Assembly (NCBI RefSeq): GCF_900102425.1
Contig: NZ_FNBT01000004.1
Coordinates: forward strand, 124,001-188,000
Direction of reading: 5' to 3'
DNA length: 64,000 bases
Origin: Blastococcus aurantiacus
Lineage (GTDB): Bacteria; Actinomycetota; Actinomycetes; Mycobacteriales; Geodermatophilaceae
Part shown: positions 1-8,673 of the stretch, piece after piece
Layout: every line of letters starts with the position of its first letter
Numbering within the stretch: the stretch's first letter is position 1
Made by a program: the position numbers and the translations under genes
Notes under the pieces: model-generated
Told to the model about the DNA's origin: nothing
Databases searched by the model: none
Seen by the model: only the letters and a program-made list of their open reading frames with translations

Positions 1-545
1 GCGAGGGCCTCCTGGCTGGCCGCGTCGACCCCCGCGGTGGGCTCGTCCATGATCAGCAGCTCCGGCTCGGCGGCCAGTGCGCGGGCGACGAGCACCCGGC
101 GCTGCTGACCGCCGGACAGCGCGGCCACGGGGTCGTCCAGGCGATCGGCGAGGCCCACCGCGGCGACCGCGTCGACGACCGCGCGGCGGTCGGTGGCCCC
201 GAGGCGGCGGAAGAGGCCGAGCCGGGCCAGCCGTCCCACGCCGGCGACCTCGCGCACCGTCGCCGGCACCGCGCCGCTGATCGAGTGCCGCTGGGGGACG
301 TAGCCCACCCGTCCGCGCTCGCGCAGCCGGCCGACCGGGGCGCCGAGCACCTGCACCTCGCCGTCGAGCACGGTGGCCAGGCCCAGCAGTCCGCGGGACA
401 GCGTCGTCTTGCCCGACCCGTTGGAGCCGAGGACGGCGACCGCCTCACCGGATCCGACCGTCAGGTCGACGTCACGGACGATCGGCACGTCGCCGTAACC
501 GATCGTGGCGCCGCGCAGGCGGATGGCCGGGGGGCGCTCGCTCAT
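1..545 (-). CDS. znuC: Zinc/manganese ABC transporter ATP-binding protein, 3' end outside window
   Basis: ATPase subunit that would drive import of zinc (or manganese) captured by the lipoprotein encoded just upstream. The ATG at 545 opens a frame of 181 codons that runs off the window edge. Walker A (GSNGSGKT) is at residues 40-47, the ABC signature LSGGQ at about 143-147, and Walker B (LLIMDEP) follows, so only the last quarter is missing. Its ATG overlaps the TGA of the binding-protein gene by four bases (ATGA), so the two are probably translationally coupled. The membrane permease (znuB) is expected beyond the left edge. The metal is inferred from the partner protein and the Zur-like operator; manganese cannot be excluded. 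Confidence 0.9.
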   Translation of the reverse strand, partial: MSERPPAIRLRGATIGYGDVPIVRDVDLTVGSGEAVAVLGSNGSGKTTLSRGLLGLATVLDGEVQVLGAPVGRLRERGRVGYVPQRHSISGAVPATVREVAGVGRLARLGLFRRLGATDRRAVVDAVAAVGLADRLDDPVAALSGGQQRRVLVARALAAEPELLIMDEPTAGVDAASQEAL

Positions 546-1519
546 GAGCAGGCCTGGCCCTCCTGCAGCGTCGCGAGGTTGGCCCGCATGACGGCGAGGT
601 AGTCGTCGCCGGCCGACTCGTCGGTCAGGCCTTCGAGCGGGTCGAGGACCGCGGTCTCGACGCCGGCCTCGGCGGCCACGGTCTCGGCGACGGCGGGGTC
701 GACCAGGGTCTCGGTGTAGACGGTGGTGACCCCGCGTTCGGCGACGAGGTCGGCGATCTCGGCGACCTGGTCCGCCGACGGCTCGGAGTTCGGGCTCAGC
801 CCCGTCACACCGATCACCTCGAGACCGTAGCGGTCGGCGAGGTAGCCGAACGCGTCGTGACTCGTGACGAGCGTGTCCACGCGGCATCCGGTCAGCCCGT
901 CGGTCATCTCCCGGTCCAGCGTCTCGAGCTCCTCCCGGAGCGTGGCGGCGTTCTGCTCGAAGGTCTCCGCTCCGTCCGGGTCGAGCTCGGTCAGCTGCTC
1001 GGCCAGTGCGTCGCCCACGGCGGCCAGGCGGGTCGGGTCCAGCCAGAAGTGCGGGTCCGTGGACTCCTCGCCCTCGGCGTGGTCTTCGTCCTCCGCGTGC
1101 TCCTCGCCCTCTTCTTCCCCGTGCCCGTGCTCCTCCGCGGTCAGCGACAGGTCGGCGGCCTCGGCGGCGTCCCAGGCGTGGTCGCCGGCCTGCGACTCGG
1201 CGGCCTCGTCCACCGCGGCCTGGAAGCCACCGAGGTAGACCAGCAGGTCGGCGTCCGCGACACCGGCGACGTCGCGCGGCGTGAGCTCCAGATCGTGCGG
1301 CTCGGCGCCGGGAGCGGTGAGCGAGGTGACCGACACCCGGTCGCCCCCGATGCGCTCGGCGGCCCACTCAAGCGGGTAGAAGCCGGCGACGACGGTGAGC
1401 CCGTCGGCCGCAGTGCCGCCGTCGCCGCCGTCGCCGTCGTCACCACCGCACCCGGCGAGGAGGAGCAGGGCGGCGGTGGCCACGACGGTCGCGGGCCGAC
1501 GCCCGACCGAGATGTTCAT
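542..1519 (-). CDS. znuA: Zinc-binding lipoprotein of ABC transporter, ZnuA family
   Basis: Extracytoplasmic receptor that captures zinc and passes it to the ABC permease. It has a signal peptide with lipobox LLAGC (lipidated Cys24), a His/Asp/Glu-rich loop at about residues 125-150 typical of zinc rather than manganese receptors, then PHFWLDP and an SHDAFGYL segment that carry metal ligands. Two ATGs are possible, at 1528 and 1519. I prefer 1519 because a -10-like GAGAAT lies exactly seven bases upstream, the spacing seen at other leaderless genes here. No Shine-Dalgarno sequence precedes either ATG. It is the first gene of znuA-znuC, divergent from proA. Confidence 0.9.
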   Translation of the reverse strand: MNISVGRRPATVVATAALLLLAGCGGDDGDGGDGGTAADGLTVVAGFYPLEWAAERIGGDRVSVTSLTAPGAEPHDLELTPRDVAGVADADLLVYLGGFQAAVDEAAESQAGDHAWDAAEAADLSLTAEEHGHGEEEGEEHAEDEDHAEGEESTDPHFWLDPTRLAAVGDALAEQLTELDPDGAETFEQNAATLREELETLDREMTDGLTGCRVDTLVTSHDAFGYLADRYGLEVIGVTGLSPNSEPSADQVAEIADLVAERGVTTVYTETLVDPAVAETVAAEAGVETAVLDPLEGLTDESAGDDYLAVMRANLATLQEGQACS

Positions 1520-1533
1520 GAGAACCATTCTCT
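1519..1533 (-). promoter_or_regulatory. Zur-like operator overlapping the znuA start
   Basis: Read on the minus strand this is AGAGAATGGTTCTCA, containing the near-palindrome GAGAA-TGG-TTCTC. It covers the proposed -10 and first base of znuA. It matches the 15-bp box upstream of aztD (60024-60038) at 10 of 15 positions, and both resemble the Fur/Zur 7-1-7 inverted-repeat pattern. A Zur gene lies at 47533-47973, so zinc-dependent repression is the likely role. Confidence 0.6.
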
Positions 1534-1584
1534 CACAGGCGTCCGGTGCGGAGTCCTGACCGACCGTCCGCGTAACCTGAGGAC

Positions 1585-2838
1585 GTGTTCGACGTCACGG
1601 AGCTGCCGCTGATCGGCGGTGCCGCCCTGCGTGCGCGCTCGGCCGCCCGGGTGCTGCGGACCCTGCCCACCGACGCCAAGGACGGCGCCCTGGTAGCCAT
1701 GGCCGAGGCGCTGGTCGAGCGGACCGACGAGATCCTGGCCGCCAACGCCTCCGACGTGGAGGCCGCGCGGGCCGATGGGACGCCGGAGTCGGTGCTCGAC
1801 CGCCTCCGCCTCGACGCCGGCCGCATCGAGGGCGTGGCCGCTGCCCTGCGCCAGCTCGTCGCGCTGCCCGACCCCGTGGGCGACGTCGTCCGTGGCTCGC
1901 GGCTGCCCAACGGCCTGGAGCTGCGGCAGGTCCGGGTGCCCCTCGGCGTGGTCGGCATCATCTACGAAGCGCGGCCCAACGTGACCGTCGACGCCGCCGG
2001 GCTCTGCCTCAAGAGCGGGAACGCCGCCCTGCTGCGCGGGTCGGCATCCGCATTCGGGACCAACACCGCGCTGATCGCCGTCCTCACCGATGCGGGGGAG
2101 AAGGCCGGGCTGCCGGCCGGGTTCGTGGAGCTGCTGCCGGCCGACCGCGCCTCGGTGGGCGAGCTGCTCGGTGCCCGCGGCCTGGTCGACGTGGTCATCC
2201 CGCGCGGCGGGGCCTCGCTCATCCAGCGCGTCGTGCGCGAGTCGCGGGTGCCGGTCATCGAGACCGGTGAGGGCAACTGCCACGTGTACGTCGACGCCTC
2301 GGCCGACCCGGCGATCGCCGAGTCCGTGGTGCTGAACTCCAAGACGCACCGGGTGAGCGTCTGCAACTCCGCCGAGACGCTGCTCGTGCACCGCGACTAC
2401 CCCCACCTGCCGCGGCTGCTGGCGGCGCTGGCGGGGTCGGGAGTGGCGCTGCACGGTGACGACGCTTCCCGGGCGGCACACGACGACGTCGTCCCGGCGA
2501 CCGACGAGGACTGGGCGACCGAGTACCTGTCGATGGACATGGCGGTGCGGGTGGTCGACGACCTGCCGCAGGCGCTGGACCACATCGCACGCTGGACCAC
2601 CGGTCACACGGAGGCGATCGTCGCCGACTCGGCCACCGCGATCGCGGCCTTCACCGCGGGCGTGGACGCCGCCGCCGTGCTGGTGAACGCCTCGACCCGG
2701 TTCACCGACGGCGGCGAGTTCGGCTTCGGCGCGGAGATCGGCATCTCCACCCAGAAGCTGCACGCGCGTGGCCCGCTCGGGCTCCCCGAGCTGACCTCCA
2801 CCACCTATGTCGTGACCGGCCGCGGTCACGTCCGCTGA
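1585..2838 (+). CDS. proA: Glutamate-5-semialdehyde dehydrogenase (gamma-glutamyl phosphate reductase)
   Basis: Second step of proline synthesis: NADPH-dependent reduction of gamma-glutamyl phosphate to glutamate-5-semialdehyde in the cytoplasm. The 417-residue length is normal for ProA. The conserved [20 protein letters not shown] region and the catalytic cysteine in [10 protein letters not shown] (Cys260) are present. It starts with GTG at 1585. TAACCT at 1573-1578 followed by six bases suggests a leaderless transcript. ProB is not adjacent in this window. It diverges from znuA across about 65 bases. Confidence 0.96.
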   Translation: MFDVTELPLIGGAALRARSAARVLRTLPTDAKDGALVAMAEALVERTDEILAANASDVEAARADGTPESVLDRLRLDAGRIEGVAAALRQLVALPDPVGDVVRGSRLPNGLELRQVRVPLGVVGIIYEARPNVTVDAAGLCLKSGNAALLRGSASAFGTNTALIAVLTDAGEKAGLPAGFVELLPADRASVGELLGARGLVDVVIPRGGASLIQRVVRESRVPVIETGEGNCHVYVDASADPAIAESVVLNSKTHRVSVCNSAETLLVHRDYPHLPRLLAALAGSGVALHGDDASRAAHDDVVPATDEDWATEYLSMDMAVRVVDDLPQALDHIARWTTGHTEAIVADSATAIAAFTAGVDAAAVLVNASTRFTDGGEFGFGAEIGISTQKLHARGPLGLPELTSTTYVVTGRGHVR

Positions 2839-2875
2839 GCGGTCCTCCCGGCCCGCCCTGTCCCTTGGAGCTGTC

Positions 2876-3763
2876 TTGCCCCGTCCGCCGTCGCAGTCCC
2901 CGCACTTCTCCTCGGTCGCCGACGTCAGCAAGCGGCTGAGCACCGCGGGCTACCTGCCCGACGCCCAGATCGCGACGACGGTGTTCCTGGCAGACCGGCT
3001 CGGCAAGCCACTCCTCGTCGAGGGCCCCGCCGGCACCGGCAAGACCGAGCTGGCCAAGGCGCTGTCCGCCGCGACGGACTCCGAGCTCATCCGGCTCCAG
3101 TGCTACGAGGGTCTCGACGAGGCCCGGGCGCTGTACGAGTGGAACTACAAGAAGCAGCTGCTGCGCATCCAGGCCTCCCAGGCCGGCGACGGCGCCGACT
3201 GGGACTCCGTCCACGACGACATCTTCGGCGACGAGTTCCTGCTCTCCCGGCCGCTGCTCACCGCGATCCGGCGCACCGACCCCACCGTGCTGCTCATCGA
3301 CGAGACCGACAAGGCCGACGTCGAGGTCGAGGGCCTGCTGCTGGAGGTGCTCTCCGACTTCCAGGTGACGATCCCCGAGCTCGGCACCATCACCGCCACC
3401 CGGCGGCCGATGGTGATCCTGACGTCCAACGCCACCCGCGAGCTGTCCGAGGCCCTCAAGCGGCGCTGCCTCTACCTGGCGCTGGACTACCCCTCGGCCG
3501 ACCGCGAGCGCGAGATCGTGCTGTCCCGGGTGCCGGACCTCGCCCCCGGCCTGGCCGACCAGCTGGTGAAGACGGTGCGCGCGCTCCGGGCGATGGAGCT
3601 GAAGAAGTCGCCGTCGATCTCCGAGACGCTCGACTGGGCGCAGACGCTGCTGGAGCTGGGCCTGGACACCCTCGACGAAGGGGCGATGTCCTCGACCCTC
3701 GGCGTGGTGCTCAAGCACGCCAGCGACCAGCAGCGTGCCGCCGCCGAGCTCCGGCTGAACTGA
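2876..3763 (+). CDS. MoxR-family AAA ATPase
   Basis: AAA+ ATPase of the MoxR/CoxD type, thought to act as a chaperone that remodels target enzymes together with a VWA partner. Walker A GPAGTGKT is at residues 50-57 and Walker B VLLIDETDK at about 138-146, in a 295-residue protein, a usual size. The start is a TTG at 2876, supported by GGAG at 2867-2870. Its TGA shares one base with the ATG of the VWA gene (TGATG), so the two form an operon. No carbon-monoxide dehydrogenase genes are nearby, so the client is unknown. Confidence 0.9.
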   Translation: MPRPPSQSPHFSSVADVSKRLSTAGYLPDAQIATTVFLADRLGKPLLVEGPAGTGKTELAKALSAATDSELIRLQCYEGLDEARALYEWNYKKQLLRIQASQAGDGADWDSVHDDIFGDEFLLSRPLLTAIRRTDPTVLLIDETDKADVEVEGLLLEVLSDFQVTIPELGTITATRRPMVILTSNATRELSEALKRRCLYLALDYPSADREREIVLSRVPDLAPGLADQLVKTVRALRAMELKKSPSISETLDWAQTLLELGLDTLDEGAMSSTLGVVLKHASDQQRAAAELRLN

Positions 3764-5199
3764 TGAGCGCGCCGGTGAGCCGCTCGCAGGAGCTCGGGGG
3801 GCTGGCGGGGCACCTGGACGGGTTCGTGCGCGCCGTGCGCGAGGCCGGCATCCCGGTGGGCATCAGCCAGGCGGTCGACGCCGCCGAGATCCTCACGGTG
3901 ATCGACCTGCTCGAGCGCGAGCAGCTGCGGCACGGGCTGGCGGCGGTGCTGCTCCAGCGCGGCGCCCAGCGGCCGGCGTACGACGTGCTGTTCGATCTCT
4001 GGTGGCCGCTGTCGGACCGGCCCACGGCCACCGACGACTCCGGTGACCCGACCGACGGCGGTCAGGACGGCGAGCCGCAGCAGCGCGGCCCGAACCCGGA
4101 CGACACCGCGCTCGCCAAGGCCATGCGGGACGAGCTCTTCCAGCTGCTGCTCGAGGGCGACGAGGACGAGATCGGCCGGTTCGCCCGCCGCGCGGTGGAC
4201 CGGCTCGGCAGCGGTCAGCCCAGCCCGACCGGGCAGTCCTACTTCAGCTACCGCGTGATGCGGGCGCTCTCGCCGGACACGCTGGTCGCCCAGCTGCTGG
4301 CGGGTCTGCTCGCCGAGGGTGACCGCGGCGGGTTCAACGAGCAGGTCGCCCGGCAGACGGTCCGGGAACGGGTGGAGGCGTTCAAGAACGCCGTCGAGAC
4401 CGAGGTGCGCCGGCGGACCGCCAACGAGAAGGGGCGGGAGCGGGTCGCGAAGAACGCCGTCCGCCCGCTGGCCGACCAGATCGACTTCCTCCGCGCCCAG
4501 TCCACCGACCTCGCGGAGCTGCGTCGCACGGTGGCGCCGCTGGCCCGTCGGCTGGCCGTGCGGCTGTCCGCGCGGCGGAAGATCGGGCGCCAGGGCCGGC
4601 TGGACTTCCGCAAGACCGTCCGCGCCTCGCTGGGCACCGGCGGCGTCCCGGTCGTCACCCACCACCGGCCGCGCAAGGTGCACAAGCCCGAGCTCGTCGT
4701 GCTGTGCGACGTCAGCGGCTCGGTGGCCGGCTTCAGCCATTTCACCCTGATGCTCACCCAGGCGCTGCGCGAGCACTTCACCGGCGTGCGGGCCTTCGCG
4801 TTCGTCGACTCGACCGACGAGGTGACCCGCTTCTTCCGGCCGGGTGCCGACGTCGCGGACGCGGTCACCCGGATCGGGCGCGAGGCGCAGGTCGTGGCCT
4901 TCGACGGGCACAGCGACTACGGCACCGCCTTCGAGGTGTTCGCGGACAAGTACGCCTCCGCGATCGGGCCGAAGACCTCGCTGCTCGTGCTGGGCGACGG
5001 CCGGACGAACTACCGGCCCGCGGCCGTCCCGCTGCTGGCCAGCATGGTCCGGCGGTCCCGCTCGGCGCACTGGCTGAACCCGGAGCCGCGGCGTCAGTGG
5101 GGGAGCGGTGACTCCGCCGCGGACCGGTACGGCGAGGTCATCGACATGGTGGAGTGCCGCAACGCCTCTCAACTGGCGGACTTCATCACCACCCTCTGA
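3763..5199 (+). CDS. VWA-domain protein, CoxE-like partner of MoxR ATPase
   Basis: This 478-residue protein has a C-terminal von Willebrand factor A domain whose metal-ion site starts with DVSGS at about residues 316-320, preceded by a basic helical region (about 200-300). CoxE-type VWA proteins pair with MoxR ATPases to insert metals into, or assemble, target enzymes. It starts at an ATG that shares a base with the stop of the ATPase gene. There is no signal peptide or membrane segment, so it is cytoplasmic. The specific target cannot be read from the context. Confidence 0.85.
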   Translation: MSAPVSRSQELGGLAGHLDGFVRAVREAGIPVGISQAVDAAEILTVIDLLEREQLRHGLAAVLLQRGAQRPAYDVLFDLWWPLSDRPTATDDSGDPTDGGQDGEPQQRGPNPDDTALAKAMRDELFQLLLEGDEDEIGRFARRAVDRLGSGQPSPTGQSYFSYRVMRALSPDTLVAQLLAGLLAEGDRGGFNEQVARQTVRERVEAFKNAVETEVRRRTANEKGRERVAKNAVRPLADQIDFLRAQSTDLAELRRTVAPLARRLAVRLSARRKIGRQGRLDFRKTVRASLGTGGVPVVTHHRPRKVHKPELVVLCDVSGSVAGFSHFTLMLTQALREHFTGVRAFAFVDSTDEVTRFFRPGADVADAVTRIGREAQVVAFDGHSDYGTAFEVFADKYASAIGPKTSLLVLGDGRTNYRPAAVPLLASMVRRSRSAHWLNPEPRRQWGSGDSAADRYGEVIDMVECRNASQLADFITTL

Positions 5200-5627
5200 G
5201 GCCCCCGCCTCGGCGACGCGTGGGCCCGCAGCGTGCCCCTGCAGGAGGCGGCCGACGTGTCGAGGTGTCGACACGTCGGCTCCTCGACTCGTCGACGGGT
5301 CGATGTCCCGACATGTCGGGACGCCGGCACCGGGGGTGGACGGCCCGCCGCAGGGGGCGGGCGGCAGCCGGTGTGGGCACGACCACACAGCATTCCGGTA
5401 CTGGTGCGTAACCCCAGCGCCGTGGAGCCGTTGGTCAGCGCGGTGGCGATGCTCTCGGGCATCGGCGCCGTCCGACCGCCGCGAGGCGGGCACGCCTGCG
5501 ACCGGCTGCACGGGGGAGCCGGTCGCCGCGGGCCGGACGCCTCGCCCCACCGGGCAGGCGCCGGGTCCGTAGCACCGGAGCCGGTCCGGCCAGGGCCGGC
5601 TCCGGTGGGCACGGATACGCTCGGTCC
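5200..5627. other. Intergenic region rich in inverted repeats
   Basis: This 428-base gap between the VWA gene and nadD shows no convincing coding frame. It holds several dyads. At 5251-5280 two 13-base arms (GCCGACGTGTCGA and its complement) flank a GGTG loop. GTCCCGACATGTCGGGAC at 5305-5322 is a perfect 18-bp palindrome. GTGTGG/CCACAC arms lie at 5371-5388. At 5573-5607 perfect 12-base arms (CACCGGAGCCGG) flank 11 bases. The first may terminate the VWA operon. The last sits directly upstream of the nadD -10 (TACGCT, 5616-5621). Confidence 0.7.
5251..5280. terminator. Hairpin after the VWA gene, possible terminator
   Basis: Perfect 13-bp stem with a four-base loop, 52 bases past the VWA stop codon. 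No T-run follows, which is usual for terminators in such GC-rich genomes. It could also be a binding site. Confidence 0.45.
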
Positions 5628-6314
5628 GTGACGGGCGGGCGGATCGGCGTGATGGGCGGGACGTTCGACCCCATCCACCACGGGCACCTCGTGGCCGCGA
5701 GCGAGGTTGCCGGGCTCTTCGGGCTGGATGAGGTCGTCTTCGTGCCCACCGGACAGCCCTGGCAGAAGAGCGACCGCCAGGTCAGCCCGGCGGAGGACCG
5801 CTACCTCATGACGGTCGTCGCGACGGCGTCCAACCCCCGGTTCTCGGTCAGCCGCGTCGACATCGACCGCGGTGGCCCGACGTACACGATCGACACCCTG
5901 GTCGACCTGCGCGCGCAGCGGCCGGACGCCGAACTGTTCTTCATCACCGGAGCAGACGCGCTCGCGCAGATCATGACCTGGCGCGACGGCGATCGGTGCT
6001 TCGACCTGGCCCACTTCATCGGGGTGACCCGCCCCGGGTACACACTGGCCGACTCCGACCTGCCCGCGGGGCGCGTCAGCCTGGTGGAGATCCCCGCGCT
6101 GGCGATCAGCTCCAGCGACTGCCGCGGTCGCGTGGCCCGTGGCATGCCGGTCTGGTACCTGGTGCCCGACGGCGTGGTGCAGTACATCGAGAAGCGTGGC
6201 CTCTACCGGGAGGGCCTGCGCCGCCGGGCGCCGGCGGCCGTCAGCGGCGGCGAGGACCCCGGTCCGGCACCAGAATCCGACAGTCCATCCGCAATCCAGG
6301 AGGTACCCCGATGA
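5628..6314 (+). CDS. nadD: Nicotinate-nucleotide adenylyltransferase
   Basis: Transfers AMP from ATP to nicotinate mononucleotide, the penultimate step of NAD synthesis. The nucleotidyltransferase motif [10 protein letters not shown] is at residues 11-20, and the C-terminal SSSDCRGRV...PVWYLVP block matches the family's ISSTxIR signature loosely. Length (228) is slightly above typical because of a tail. It starts with GTG at 5628, six bases after TACGCT, so it is probably leaderless; an internal ATG at 5652 is too far into the conserved fold. Its TGA overlaps the rsfS ATG (ATGA). Confidence 0.95.
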   Translation: MTGGRIGVMGGTFDPIHHGHLVAASEVAGLFGLDEVVFVPTGQPWQKSDRQVSPAEDRYLMTVVATASNPRFSVSRVDIDRGGPTYTIDTLVDLRAQRPDAELFFITGADALAQIMTWRDGDRCFDLAHFIGVTRPGYTLADSDLPAGRVSLVEIPALAISSSDCRGRVARGMPVWYLVPDGVVQYIEKRGLYREGLRRRAPAAVSGGEDPGPAPESDSPSAIQEVPR

Positions 6315-6763
6315 CCGCCTCGGCCGAGGCGCGGGACACCGCGCTGCTCGCCGCTCAGGCGGCCGCCGACAAGCTCGCCACCGACGTCTCGATCGTCGAC
6401 GTCAGCGAGCGGCTCGCCATCACCGACGCCTTCGTCCTCGCCTCGGCGCCCAACGAGCGCCAGGTGCAGGCGATCGTGGACGCCGTCGAGGAACGCCTGC
6501 GCGAGCACGGCATCAAGCCGGTGCGCCGGGAGGGCATGACCGAGAACCGCTGGGTGCTCCTGGACTTCGTCGACGTCGTCGTCCACGTCCAGCACGCCGA
6601 GGAGCGGGCCTACTACGCGCTCGAGCGGCTGTGGAAGGACTGCCCCACGATCCCGTTCGTCGACAGCGCACTGCCGGCGCAGCAGGCGGCCGAGCCCTCC
6701 ACGCCGGAGGACGCGGACCCGGCCGAGGACGTGGAGCCGGCGCAGGACACCCTCGACCGGTGA
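6311..6763 (+). CDS. rsfS: Ribosome silencing factor RsfS
   Basis: Binds ribosomal protein uL14 and blocks joining of the 30S and 50S subunits during nutrient limitation. The 150-residue protein shows the family features [32 protein letters not shown] and the [13 protein letters not shown] ending, plus an acidic disordered tail from about residue 120. A strong AGGAGG at 6298-6303 and ATG at 6311 fix the start. It overlaps nadD by four bases and the next gene by GTGA, forming nadD-rsfS-phosphatase. Confidence 0.95.
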   Translation: MTASAEARDTALLAAQAAADKLATDVSIVDVSERLAITDAFVLASAPNERQVQAIVDAVEERLREHGIKPVRREGMTENRWVLLDFVDVVVHVQHAEERAYYALERLWKDCPTIPFVDSALPAQQAAEPSTPEDADPAEDVEPAQDTLDR

Positions 6764-7524
6764 GCTCCGACGCGGCGCTCGGCCTGCCCGTCCAGCGGCT
6801 GATCCTCTGGCGGCACGGCCGGACCGAGTGGAACGCCGTCGGCCGGTTCCAGGGCCGGATGGATCCACCCCTGGACGAGGTGGGACGCCGGCAGGCCGTC
6901 GACGCGGCGCCGCACATGATCGACTCCGCCGCGCTCGACGCCGACACGGTGGTCGTCTCCAGCGACCTGGAGCGCGCCGCGGACACCGCCGCTGCGCTCA
7001 CCCGGCTCCTCGGCGCGCAGCTCCTCCTCGACCCGCGGCTGCGCGAGCACGGCATGGGCACCTGGGAAGGGCTCTCCCGCGACGAGGTGGCCGACCGGTA
7101 CCCGGACCAGTACGCCGACTGGCTCGCCGGTCGACCGGTGCGCGGGCGCGGGGGAGAGGAGCCCGAGGAGGTCGCCGAGCGGGCCCTCGCTGCAGTGGCC
7201 GACCTGCCACCGGCTCCCGTCGCGGTGATCGTCACGCACGGCGGCACCAGCGGGCGGCTCATCGAACGACTGCTGGGGCTCGGTCCCGAGCAGCGCCGGC
7301 TGTTCGGCCCCCTGGGCAACTGCTCGTGGAGCGAGCTCCGGGAGCAGTCGGGTACGTGGCGGCTCATGCGACACAACGTGGCCGCGCCGAAGGCGCCCGC
7401 GTCAGACGGCAACGGTGCTGTCGACCGCGCACCGGCGGCCGGCCCGGACGTCCCGGTGCGGGCGGGCGCGAACCCGGAGGAGGGCGGCGCCGGCCCCCTC
7501 GCGGACGCCGACGCCGTCGTCTGA
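6760..7524 (+). CDS. Histidine phosphatase family protein (phosphoglycerate mutase-like)
   Basis: The RHG motif (Arg18-His19-Gly20) carries the phospho-accepting histidine, and the second catalytic histidine lies in VTHGG (His160). It belongs to the cofactor-dependent phosphoglycerate mutase/acid phosphatase superfamily. In mycobacteria the equivalent gene beside nadD-rsfS is annotated as a phosphatase (GpgP-like glucosyl-3-phosphoglycerate phosphatase), from memory, so that substrate is possible but unproven. About 45 C-terminal residues are low-complexity and outside the fold. It starts with GTG overlapping the rsfS stop. Confidence 0.85.
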   Translation: MSSDAALGLPVQRLILWRHGRTEWNAVGRFQGRMDPPLDEVGRRQAVDAAPHMIDSAALDADTVVVSSDLERAADTAAALTRLLGAQLLLDPRLREHGMGTWEGLSRDEVADRYPDQYADWLAGRPVRGRGGEEPEEVAERALAAVADLPPAPVAVIVTHGGTSGRLIERLLGLGPEQRRLFGPLGNCSWSELREQSGTWRLMRHNVAAPKAPASDGNGAVDRAPAAGPDVPVRAGANPEEGGAGPLADADAVV

Positions 7525-7616
7525 CCACCGGCATCCCGGCCCGGCAGCTCCCCGACGCGGAGCCGACGGTGCCTACGAGTACCGGGACACGATCCCGGGC
7601 CAGCTAATCTCGCCGC

Positions 7617-8513
7617 GTGCCCGTTGCCGTCGTGACCGATTCGACGGCCTACCTGCCGCCGGACGTCCTCGAGCGCTACGGCATCGACGTGGTCCCGCTG
7701 TACGTGGTGCTGGCCGGCCACTCCGGGACCGAGGGCGAGTCCATCGGCCCCGCCGACGTCGCGCGGGTGCTGGGGACCCGCGGCGGGCGCGTCTCCACCT
7801 CCCGCCCCACGCCCGGCGACTTCGTGGCGGCCTACCGGCGCCTGCTCGACGCGGGGGCGGACCGGCTGGTGTCCATCCATCTCTCCGCGGAGCTGTCGGG
7901 GACCTGGGACGCCGCGCGCCTGGCCGCCTCGCAGGTCGGCGAGCACATCGTCACCGTGGTCGACTCCCGCTCCGCGGCGATGGGCAACGGCTTCGCGGTG
8001 CTGGCCGCCGCCCGGGCTGCTTCTGCGGGTGCGGATGCCGCCGCGGTCGCCGAAGCGGCCCGGCGCACGGCCGCCGCCACCCGGACGTTCTTCGTCGTCG
8101 ACACGCTGGAGCACCTGCGCCGGGGCGGTCGGATCGGACCGGCGGCCGCGCTCCTGGGTTCGGCGCTCGCGGTGAAGCCCGTGCTGCACGTGCTCGACGG
8201 CCGCGTGGTGCCACTGGAGAAGGTGCGGACGTCGGCGCGCGCCCTCAACCGCCTGGTGCAGCGGGTCGTCGACGAGGTCGGCGGTGCGCCGGTGTCCCTC
8301 GCGGTGCACCACCTCGCCGCTCCGGAGAAGGCGGAGCGCCTGGCCGCCGAACTCCGTGACAAGGTGCCCTCCCTCGTGGAGATGCACGTGAGCGAGTTGG
8401 GTGCCGCCATCGGGGCGCACGTCGGACCGGGCGCGGTCGGCGTGGTCGTCGCCCCGGCGCCGGACACCCGGGAGGCGCCCGAGCCCGGTGAGGAAACCAC
8501 TCCGAAGCCATGA
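7617..8513 (+). CDS. DegV family fatty-acid-binding protein
   Basis: DegV/FakB proteins bind a fatty acid and present it to a kinase for phosphorylation. The N-terminal VVTDSTAYLPP, the VSTSRPTPGDF loop, and HLSAELSGTWDAARLAA with VDSRSAAMGNGF match the family, as does the 298-residue length. The GTG start at 7617 lies six bases after TAATCT (7605-7610), a clear leaderless arrangement. About 90 untranslated bases separate it from the phosphatase. No FakA kinase is adjacent here, so its partner is not known. Confidence 0.9.
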   Translation: MPVAVVTDSTAYLPPDVLERYGIDVVPLYVVLAGHSGTEGESIGPADVARVLGTRGGRVSTSRPTPGDFVAAYRRLLDAGADRLVSIHLSAELSGTWDAARLAASQVGEHIVTVVDSRSAAMGNGFAVLAAARAASAGADAAAVAEAARRTAAATRTFFVVDTLEHLRRGGRIGPAAALLGSALAVKPVLHVLDGRVVPLEKVRTSARALNRLVQRVVDEVGGAPVSLAVHHLAAPEKAERLAAELRDKVPSLVEMHVSELGAAIGAHVGPGAVGVVVAPAPDTREAPEPGEETTPKP

Positions 8514-8673
8514 TCGGCTCCGCCAGTCCCGGACTGCGGCGATGAGAGGCGGCATGGCAGGACCATGACGGCTCCGGCCGACTGATCGGCGGGAGCGTCC
8601 ACAGGCGGGGCTCCCGTCCACAGATGAGTGCGGCCGCCGCCGGGTGGTGCGGGGTCTTCCTAGCGTCCGCGGG

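Noticed and set aside
5392..5500. Small gene on either strand in the VWA-nadD gap
   Set aside because: Short frames exist on both strands, but codon composition drifts, no ribosome site or -10 fits, and no protein motif can be named.
8597..8623. Two GTCCACAG repeats before comEA as DnaA boxes
   Set aside because: Only two copies, missing the TT at the 5' end of a DnaA box, no AT-rich unwinding region and no replication gene beside them.
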